In this document: in pieces, positions 5,863 to 11,076 of the stretch
Position numbering within the stretch: position 1 is the first letter of the stretch
Layout: each line of letters opens with the position of its first letter
Assembly (NCBI GenBank): GCA_021160985.1
Contig: JAGHBN010000053.1
Coordinates: 1-11,076 of the forward strand
Source of the DNA: Thermococcus sp.
GTDB lineage: Archaea; Methanobacteriota_B; Thermococci; Thermococcales; Thermococcaceae
Reading direction: 5' to 3'
DNA length: 11,076 nucleotides
Translations under genes and position numbers: made by a program
Notes under the pieces: generated by a model
Database searches by the model: none
Told to the model about the DNA's origin: nothing
Seen by the model: only the letters and a program-made list of their open reading frames with translations

Positions 5863-6998
5863 ACGTCCTCACCGGAGCGGATTTCAAGCGCCGGCAGCCC
5901 GCGGTACCGGGTAAACTCCCCGTAGGCCGTCACGCTATCGTTAACACCCAGGGAGGCGTTAAGGGACTTTCTGAGCTTTATCAAAACCCAGCAGTCCCCG
6001 CTGCTAACGTTGGCCAGGCCAAAGCCGTTCTTATAGGTTTTAACCCACACAACTTGACCCTGCACCTTCACCACACCACTGCCTCCACATATCGAGTTGG
6101 GCAGCTCTTCCCGGCGTCTTATGACATTGCAGGAAATGCAGAGGAGGGAACCCCTTCTAACCAGAGCCCTAATCCCAAGCCTATCCCCTACTCTCGCCTC
6201 GACCCCTTTGAGAGGTTTGTCTGAACACTCCAACCTCAGTCCGGAGTGGCTTTTTGAAATCACCGTACAATTACCAACCCCAATATCCCCTATTCCCGCA
6301 GATTCAATTGGCCTAACACAGGCCTCACCGGTTATCTCAACGTCTTCCTCGGAATCCACAAGGAGTGAAGGCATTGAATAGCGCCGGGCTATTCCGATGA
6401 CCCTCACCCTCTTTCCAGGCTCCAAGTGCAGTCCGTAGGGAAGGTAGAGGACTATCTCCACACTTCCGTTCCACATCACCGTCCTGGTCCCCGAGTACAG
6501 AACTACTCCCTCAACCACCACGGGCATGCCATCTTCAAACTCCTTCGAAAATCCCCCAACCCTGAAGTCGACGGGATAAAACTTGGAGCCGTGAAAGATG
6601 CCCTTTAGAAAAACTCTGGAGGCCTTGGAAACGTTTAGGCAGTAACCCATCCTTATCCTCTCGGGAGTTAGGATATAGCACCCTCTAGACGGCCAGTAAA
6701 AGCCCTCAAGTTCCTCCAGAGGAAAATTGGGAGACGTCTTTTCGATTTCATAAACCTGCATTCTCTCCCCGTTATGATACAATCTGCCCTGTACCCGGTA
6801 AACTTCACCCACATCCAGCTCCCTCGGAACCGCAACATCCCTAGAACCATTTGACAGGATGGAAAAGCCGGGTGACGAATACACACAAACTCCTGTGAAA
6901 GAGTCCCCCTGACTCCCGGAGGAAATCGAGTATAAGACGGCAAATGAGATTACAACAAGAACCAGCAGCACAACCCTAAGTCGGGACGTTATGACCAT
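5844..6998 (-). CDS. Membrane-anchored or exported protein with repeated OB-like domains, cysteine-rich
   Basis: 384 residues. Residues 7-24 form a hydrophobic helix after a short basic start (SRLRVV), a signal peptide or N-terminal anchor, so the rest probably lies outside the cell. The outer part shows repeated beta-rich units with the V-G-x-V-x-V-x-G pattern of OB folds: GEVYRVQGRLYHNG (64-77), MPVVVEGVVLYSG (158-170) continuing to KRVRVIGIARR (196-206), VGDRLGIRALVRRG (270-283), and VKVQGQVVWVKTYKNG (310-325) with DSVTAYGEFTRYRGLPALEI (354-373). It has 13 cysteines, including LLCISC and a VCCGEC tail, and seven N-x-S/T sequons, which suits an exported, disulfide-bonded glycoprotein. The function is unknown; despite the OB look, nucleic acid binding outside the cell is not implied. 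No ribosome site precedes ATG 6998 and a TATA-like tract lies about 27 bp upstream, so the mRNA is probably leaderless. It leads a two-gene unit with the TctA-like permease. Confidence 0.75.
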   Translation of the reverse strand: MVITSRLRVVLLVLVVISFAVLYSISSGSQGDSFTGVCVYSSPGFSILSNGSRDVAVPRELDVGEVYRVQGRLYHNGERMQVYEIEKTSPNFPLEELEGFYWPSRGCYILTPERIRMGYCLNVSKASRVFLKGIFHGSKFYPVDFRVGGFSKEFEDGMPVVVEGVVLYSGTRTVMWNGSVEIVLYLPYGLHLEPGKRVRVIGIARRYSMPSLLVDSEEDVEITGEACVRPIESAGIGDIGVGNCTVISKSHSGLRLECSDKPLKGVEARVGDRLGIRALVRRGSLLCISCNVIRRREELPNSICGGSGVVKVQGQVVWVKTYKNGFGLANVSSGDCWVLIKLRKSLNASLGVNDSVTAYGEFTRYRGLPALEIRSGEDVCCGEC

Positions 6999-7009
6999 GA
7001 TTACAAGTA

Positions 7010-7034
7010 AAAAGCACTATCTTAAAAAATTTTG
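7010..7034 (-). promoter_or_regulatory. T/A tract: promoter of the exported-protein gene and likely terminator of the KaiC-like gene
   Basis: The 38-bp gap between two tandem minus-strand genes holds two T-runs (read on the minus strand, ATTTTTTAAG at 7030-7021 and CTTTTT at 7015-7010). The first is centred about 27 bp before ATG 6998, the right distance for a TATA box of a leaderless transcript, and no Shine-Dalgarno is present. It also begins only a few bases after the stop codon of the upstream gene, which suits a U-rich terminator. Both readings are inferred. Confidence 0.45.
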
Positions 7035-7036
7035 GG

Positions 7037-7786
7037 TCAGTAAACCTCCCCACTGGGATAAACCACTATTCCCTCAGAGGTTATTTCGAAGGGGAACTTT
7101 TTCATCTGGTGCCTAGTTTCCCTCATCTTCCTGATGAGGAGGTAGCGCTTGAGCTCCACTTCACGCTCCATAAAGTCGAGCAGTATTACACCCCTTGCTA
7201 TGTACTCCTCTATCCCGTACCTGCTTATCTTGCCCCTCGCCGGGTCTAGAGCCTCAGTAGTCAGAATGGATGTAACACCCATTTCCAAGAGGATTGTGTT
7301 GAGCTGGAGGAGCACGTTCCTTATCCTTTCCTCCCCTCCAAGCCTGAATGCTATTGATGGAATTGAGTCGATGAGAAGCCTCTCGGCTTTTATCGCCTTA
7401 ACAACCCGGTATATGTAACGCAGAAAGTCCTCGGCGTTAAGACTGCCCTCGAGGACAAACCGTTCCTCCGAGGGGAGGCCCACAACAGCGCTGACACCAT
7501 CTATTATGGCCAGCTTGCCCTCCCTCTCGTACTTCTCGAGGTCCCATCCAAAGGCCTTCATTTCCCTTCTAAGATCCTGAGCCCTCTCTTCAAGGGTAAC
7601 TATTACACCCGGCTCGTCGTAGAGCTCGGCTCCCTTGTAGATGAATTGAAGCCCAAAGGTGGTTTTACCGCTTCCTGTAGGACCGGTGACCAGGACAGTA
7701 GTACCCCGTGGAAAACCGCCTTCAATGAGCTCATCAAATCCCGATATCCCGCTTTTAACTCGGTCAACGCGATATTCTCCTTCCAT
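7037..7786 (-). CDS. KaiC/RAD55-like single-domain RecA-fold ATPase
   Basis: A single KaiC-type RecA domain of about 249 residues. It opens with VKSGISGFDELIEGGFPRG (10-28), the usual lead-in to Walker A GPTGSGKTT (35-43). Then come VTLEE with the catalytic glutamates (63-67), Walker B LLIDS (137-141), and KMRETRHQMKKFPFEI (220-235), the conserved tail of archaeal KaiC-like ATPases. Such proteins bind and hydrolyse ATP and are related to RadA/RAD55, but their roles in Thermococcales are largely unknown; recombination, signalling and regulation have all been considered. I chose ATG 7786 because GAGGGTGG lies five bases upstream. An in-frame ATG at 7801 would add MRVVI but has only a poor ribosome site. 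The gene is divergent from priL, with a TATA-like element at 7841-7854 between them. Cytoplasmic. Confidence 0.85.
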   Translation of the reverse strand: MEGEYRVDRVKSGISGFDELIEGGFPRGTTVLVTGPTGSGKTTFGLQFIYKGAELYDEPGVIVTLEERAQDLRREMKAFGWDLEKYEREGKLAIIDGVSAVVGLPSEERFVLEGSLNAEDFLRYIYRVVKAIKAERLLIDSIPSIAFRLGGEERIRNVLLQLNTILLEMGVTSILTTEALDPARGKISRYGIEEYIARGVILLDFMEREVELKRYLLIRKMRETRHQMKKFPFEITSEGIVVYPSGEVY

Positions 7787-7840
7787 GATGACCACCCTCA
7801 TGTTATTGAACCTTTTTCACGCTAAAGTTAGTAGGAGTTA

Positions 7841-7854
7841 TTAAGATATAAAAC
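7841..7854. promoter_or_regulatory. TATA-like element between the KaiC-like gene and priL
   Basis: TTAAGATATAAAAC reads GTTTTATATCTTAA on the minus strand, a good archaeal TATA box. It would start KaiC-like transcription near 7822, about 36 bases before ATG 7786. On the plus strand the same element could drive priL with a leader of about 38 bases. A second A/T stretch (GTTTTATTG, 7874-7882) is an alternative for priL, giving a leader of about 10 bases that includes GGTGAG at 7904-7909. Confidence 0.5.
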
Positions 7855-7912
7855 TTTTGGAAAAGGCACAAGAGTTTTATTGTCAAGCTGAGATACTCCT
7901 CAAGGTGAGCCC

Positions 7913-9118
7913 ATGCTTGACCCCTTCGGCAGAGAGGCGAAGGCCATTGTACGAGAATTTGGGGGTATTGAGCCCCTTCTTAAGAGAATAGCGAAATACG
8001 TTGGGATAGAGAGCGCCCTAAGGAGGGTTGAGGTTCTTGACCTGGAGGAGATCCCCGAGGACATCCTCAACATGAGCGATCACGATGACATCATGACCTT
8101 CTACGCCCTTCTCGGCGCCTTGGCATTTTCGCCATACGGCATAGAGATGGAACTCGTGAGGCGTTCCAATGTTAGAATCTACATGGAAAGGATAAAAAGA
8201 AGCGGGAGTGCCTCCGGTCTCACGATACCACTGGAGCCCACAAAATCTTCCGACATCCCCGGTAGGGACAGGGCCATACTCGAAAAAACCCTCCACGGTG
8301 AGATAGGGGAAGAAGAAAGAGAAAAACACCGCCTGAAATACCGCATCAAGCTCTCCTCGTTCCTAAGGCTGTGGGAGGGCTCCCTCAAGGAAGTGTACGT
8401 GAGGAAGGGGTACGCTTATCTTACCGAAGAGCAGGCCCTAAAGTTGTGGGAAAAGGCCTTTGAGAGAAACCTGGAGCGCTCCATAAACCTGCTCTACGAG
8501 ATAAGGGACGAGCTGCCCGGCTACTACGGTCAACTCTACGAAAGACTGAGCGAGCTGGCACGGGAGCGCTTCAAGGAGCGTCTCGGAAAGTTCTCAGGGA
8601 AAGCCCAGCCCCTCCGCTTTGAGCTCTTCCCACCCTGTGTAAAAGAAGCCCTCAAAGGAGTCCCCTCCGGGTTGAGAAATTACGCAATAACGGTCCTGCT
8701 GACGAGCTTCCTGAGTTATGCAAGGATATGCCCAAATCCGCCGAAGAGGGACATCAGAATAAAGGACTGCATCAGCGACCTGGGAGTGATAGAAAACGAG
8801 ATACTGCCCGTCATTATCGAAGCGGGGAACAGGTGCAAGCCCCCCCTGTTTGAGGACCAGCCCCATGAAATTAAAAACATCTGGTACCACCTCGGCTTTG
8901 GCCTAACCGACAAGCCGAGCCTCGAAGACAGCGGAAATTCAACGTGGTACTTCCCGCCAAACTGCGACAAGATAAGGGCCAACGCACCCCAGCTCTGCAA
9001 GCCCGACAGGCACTGCAGGAGCATCAAAAATCCCCTCACCTACTACCTGAGACGCCTGTATATTGAAAACCGCTCAAAGAGCCCCCAGAATGAAGAAGGG
9101 GGTGAAGAGAATGGCTGA
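7913..9118 (+). CDS. priL: DNA primase large subunit PriL (iron-sulfur subunit)
   Basis: 401 residues, normal for archaeal PriL. With PriS it forms the heterodimeric archaeal/eukaryotic-type primase that makes primers at the replication fork. The N-terminal two thirds is helical and probably holds the PriS contact. The C-terminal domain carries the family cysteines: C242 in LFPPC, C351 in YFPPNCDKIRANAPQLC, C362, and C368 in PDRHC before NPLTYY, which together are expected to hold a [4Fe-4S] cluster needed for primer initiation. Three further cysteines (273, 286, 308) are probably not ligands. The last 14 residues (390-401 rich in E, G and N) form a low-complexity tail that ends in the overlap with priS. 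ATG 7913 follows GGTGAG at 7904-7909. It is the first gene of the priL-priS-EamA cluster. Confidence 0.95.
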   Translation: MLDPFGREAKAIVREFGGIEPLLKRIAKYVGIESALRRVEVLDLEEIPEDILNMSDHDDIMTFYALLGALAFSPYGIEMELVRRSNVRIYMERIKRSGSASGLTIPLEPTKSSDIPGRDRAILEKTLHGEIGEEEREKHRLKYRIKLSSFLRLWEGSLKEVYVRKGYAYLTEEQALKLWEKAFERNLERSINLLYEIRDELPGYYGQLYERLSELARERFKERLGKFSGKAQPLRFELFPPCVKEALKGVPSGLRNYAITVLLTSFLSYARICPNPPKRDIRIKDCISDLGVIENEILPVIIEAGNRCKPPLFEDQPHEIKNIWYHLGFGLTDKPSLEDSGNSTWYFPPNCDKIRANAPQLCKPDRHCRSIKNPLTYYLRRLYIENRSKSPQNEEGGEENG

Positions 9119-10139
9119 ACTCTTCAGGGAGGCGAGGCCCGAGGAGAGAAAGCGCTACTACACCAAGGAATGGAGTGCAAAAAAGATTCCAGATTTCCTG
9201 GTCAGGAGCCTCAAAAACAGGGAGTTCGGCTTTGATCACACCGGCGAAGGTCCGAGCGACAGGAAAAACGCCTTCTTTGACATAAGGGACCTTGAGGACT
9301 ACGTTAAGGCCACCGCACCCTATGCGATCTATTCTTCCGTGGCCCTCTACGAGGAACCCAGGGAGATGAAGGGTTGGCTCGGGGCGGAGCTCGTCTTTGA
9401 TATCGATGCAAAGGATCTGCCGCTCCGTAGGTGCACTCACGAACACGGAAAGGTCTGTCCTATATGCCTCGACGACGCAAAAGAACTCGCGAGGGATACC
9501 CTCACAGTCCTGAGGGAGGACTTCGGCTTTGAAGACGTCCACATCATATACTCCGGAAGGGGATACCACATCAGGGTTCTGGACGAATGGGCACTGGAAC
9601 TCGACTCAAAGGCAAGGGAAAGAATCCTGGCCTATATAAGCTCCGCTGAAGAGGTTACCTTCGACGACATCCAGAGCAGGAAAATAATGCTCTCAAGCGG
9701 CTACTTCAACGTCTTCCGGCTCAGATTCGGGTACTTCATAATGAGGGTTAACGAAAACCATCTCCTCAACACAGGACTCGACAAGAGAAGGGCAAAGCTA
9801 ATACTGGAGGGCAGAGAGAGGATTTACGAAGACTTCGTGAGGAAGGGTCTCCTCACCGCGTTTCCCCAGGGGATAGGCTACAAGAGCATAGCAAAGCTTT
9901 TTGCGCTATCAAGCACGTTCTCAAAGGCCTACTTCGACGGCCGCGTTACCGTCGACGTCAAGAGAATACTCCGCGTCCCCTCAAGTTTGCACTCAAAGGT
10001 GAGCCTCGTAGCAACGTACATCGGAGCCAGGGAGAGGGACCTCGACAGGTTCAACCCGTTTGAGGACGCCGTTCCCGAGTTCAGGAAAAAAGAGGTCAGG
10101 GAAGCATACAAGGAGTGGAGGGAGAAGGAGGAACAATGA
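9111..10139 (+). CDS. priS: DNA primase catalytic subunit PriS
   Basis: 342 residues, matching Pyrococcus PriS (p41). The catalytic metal site is D97 and D99 in ELVFDIDAKD, with D282 in FDGRVTVDVKR as the third carboxylate. The SGRGYH motif (148-153) binds the nucleotide. The zinc knuckle is C108-x-H110 ... C116-x2-C119 (RRCTHEHGKVCPIC). The segment FGFDHTGEGPSDRKN (39-53) is a Thermococcales PriS signature. I chose ATG 9111 because GGGGGTGA at 9098-9105 sits just before it and the protein then begins like Pyrococcus PriS; an in-frame ATG at 9063 lies deep inside priL and lacks a ribosome site. The gene overlaps the priL end by 8 bp, so the two subunits are probably made in balance by coupled translation. 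The PriS stop overlaps the next start in ATGA. Confidence 0.95.
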   Translation: MAELFREARPEERKRYYTKEWSAKKIPDFLVRSLKNREFGFDHTGEGPSDRKNAFFDIRDLEDYVKATAPYAIYSSVALYEEPREMKGWLGAELVFDIDAKDLPLRRCTHEHGKVCPICLDDAKELARDTLTVLREDFGFEDVHIIYSGRGYHIRVLDEWALELDSKARERILAYISSAEEVTFDDIQSRKIMLSSGYFNVFRLRFGYFIMRVNENHLLNTGLDKRRAKLILEGRERIYEDFVRKGLLTAFPQGIGYKSIAKLFALSSTFSKAYFDGRVTVDVKRILRVPSSLHSKVSLVATYIGARERDLDRFNPFEDAVPEFRKKEVREAYKEWREKEEQ

Positions 10140-10987
10140 ACGGGAGGGCCAAAATAGCCCTTTCAATGGTCATATGGGGCAGTGTGGGAATTTTCGCCCG
10201 CTTTTCCGGCCTTTCTGGACTGGGCGTCGCCTTCATCAGAGTGGCCCTGGGTGCGACAGTCCTGTGGCTGCCCTCCCTCAGGCCGGTGGCGGTATCCCGT
10301 TTAAAGACCGTCTTTCTTAAAAACTGGAAAGCCCTCCTGGCTCTCGGCATTTCGCTGGCCTTCAACTGGGTTTTCCTGTTTACCGCCTTCAACTATACCA
10401 CAATAGCCAACGCAGTGCTCGTGTATTACCTAGCCCCCATAATAGCGACGCTGGTATCGTGGCGGTTCCTCGGAGAGAGCCTAACGAGAAAGCGAGCCCT
10501 CCTCATAGCGGTCGCATTCCTCGGCTTCATCCTGATAGCCAGCGATCAGGAGTTCAGCCTCAAGAGCCGGGACTTCATAGGTGTCCTGCTGGCCCTTGTG
10601 GCGGCCTTTTTTTACGCACTGATACCCAACTTCGGAAGGTTCCTGAGAAAGATCAATGGAAAGGACTTGACACTTCTCCAGCTAACACTGGCGGCGATCT
10701 TCCTCCTCCCCTTCGTTGCAGTGAACGGACTCAGCAAGCCCACGTGGTGGGCGGCTGCAGCGCTTGTTCTTGTTCACACGGTTTTTGCACTCTATCTCTA
10801 CATGGAAGGCCTGAAAGAAGTTGAAGTCAATGAGGCGGCGCTCCTCAGCTACCTCGACCCCCTCAGCGCCATAGTGTACGCCTTCATAATCTTCGGGGAA
10901 ATTCCAAGCATGAGAACTGCAGTAGGGGGAGCGCTGATACTACTCGCGTCGGCATTGGACGCCATGAATAAGGCGAGGGGGCCATAG
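10136..10987 (+). CDS. EamA/DMT-family transporter
   Basis: 283 residues with about ten membrane segments in two EamA halves (about 4-136 and 146-277), the usual size for drug/metabolite transporters. The first half has FNYTTIANAVLVYYLAPIIA and WRFLGESLTRKR (roughly 85-120), the second VNEAALLSYLDPLSAIVYAFIIFGE (231-255); these paired P-x4-E-like blocks are family hallmarks. Known relatives export amino acids, nucleotide precursors or other metabolites, but the cargo here cannot be told. I chose ATG 10136, with GGAGG at 10127-10131 in front. It overlaps the priS stop as ATGA, so it is coupled to the primase genes. A longer frame from 10115 would add seven residues and lacks a good ribosome site. 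Nothing ties its function to priming; the operon link is physical. Its end probably overlaps the RNase P RNA on the other strand. Confidence 0.85.
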   Translation: MNGRAKIALSMVIWGSVGIFARFSGLSGLGVAFIRVALGATVLWLPSLRPVAVSRLKTVFLKNWKALLALGISLAFNWVFLFTAFNYTTIANAVLVYYLAPIIATLVSWRFLGESLTRKRALLIAVAFLGFILIASDQEFSLKSRDFIGVLLALVAAFFYALIPNFGRFLRKINGKDLTLLQLTLAAIFLLPFVAVNGLSKPTWWAAAALVLVHTVFALYLYMEGLKEVEVNEAALLSYLDPLSAIVYAFIIFGEIPSMRTAVGGALILLASALDAMNKARGP

Positions 10988-11076
10988 CCCGCCTTCTGTA
11001 TCAAGGGGGCATTCGACTGAGCGGCCTACCACGGGGCTCACACCGGGAACTCATCGCCCCTCCCTCGGCCTTGCAC
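10974..11076 (-). ncRNA. rnpB: RNase P RNA, 3' part (5' end cut by window edge)
   Basis: Read on the minus strand, this tract has the conserved 3' landmarks of RNase P RNA in order: GCAAGGCC (11074-11067), GGTAGGCCGCT (about 11030-11020), GAATG (11013 region), then ACAGAA (10999-10994) followed by GGCGGGCT. E. coli RNase P RNA has the same order (GCAAGGCC, GGUAGGCUGCU, GAAUG, ACAGAACCCGGCUUA), and GGCGGGC would pair with the archaeal-type P4 strand GUCCGCC. The RNA is the catalytic part that removes 5' leaders from pre-tRNAs together with archaeal Rpp proteins. The exact 3' end is not visible; P1 probably reaches into GGCCCCCTCGCC (10983-10972), which lies within the end of the transporter gene. 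Only about the last 100 bases are in the window, so the fold and 5' P1 strand cannot be checked. Confidence 0.85.

Noticed and set aside
7785..7791. ATGATGA as a C box of a guide RNA
   Set aside because: It lies at the start of the KaiC-like gene and has no D box at the right distance.
9063..9110. Upstream in-frame start for PriS
   Set aside because: It would give a 56-bp overlap with priL, has no ribosome site, and adds a segment unlike the Pyrococcus protein start; ATG 9111 has a strong site.
9036..9569. 177-codon open frame on the minus strand
   Set aside because: Antisense to the strongly supported priL end and priS, with no motifs or initiation signal.
7037..10139. KaiC-like ATPase plus primase as an integrated plasmid or virus module
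   Set aside because: PriL and PriS are the full-length cellular Thermococcales subunits next to the RNase P RNA gene, with no integrase or att-like repeats.

Overview
The window looks like ordinary chromosome of a hyperthermophilic euryarchaeon of the order Thermococcales (Thermococcus-like). The basis is the Pyrococcus/Thermococcus-type primase pair (PriL then PriS), a PUA-domain rRNA methyltransferase of the kind known from Pyrococcus horikoshii, an archaeal RNase P RNA end, GGTG/GGTGAG Shine-Dalgarno sites, TATA-type promoters and dense, often overlapping genes. I see no insertion sequence, CRISPR array, tRNA, integrase or other sign of recent transfer.

Layout from left to right: (1) the last 52 codons of an M20-family metallohydrolase (+); (2) an RlmF/METTL16-related methyltransferase (+); its 3' end overlaps by 15 bp the end of (3) an archaeal P-loop ATPase with a C-terminal nuclease-like domain (-); (4) a divergent regulatory region with two inverted repeats of identical architecture (GGTCG-N6-CGACC) in front of the ATPase and (5) a PNP/UDP-family nucleoside phosphorylase (+); (6) a PUA plus Rossmann rRNA methyltransferase of RlmI type (-), sharing one symmetric TATA element with (7) a small acidic protein of unknown function (+); (8) a two-gene minus-strand unit of a membrane-anchored, cysteine-rich, OB-like exported protein followed by an overlapping TctA-family membrane protein; (9) a KaiC/RAD55-like ATPase (-), divergent from (10) the priL-priS-EamA transporter cluster (+), whose genes overlap by 8 and 4 bp; (11) the 3' part of RNase P RNA on the minus strand, cut by the right edge and probably overlapping the end of the transporter gene.

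The genes fall into information processing (primase, RNase P RNA, two RNA-methyltransferase-like enzymes), nucleoside metabolism, and a less understood group: the operator-controlled ATPase, the exported OB-like/TctA pair and the small acidic protein. The best candidates for something undescribed are the twin operators at 2235-2286 and the exported OB-like/TctA pair at 4756-6998. The rest is well-characterised archaeal housekeeping, with some details of promoter sharing and gene overlap worth noting.
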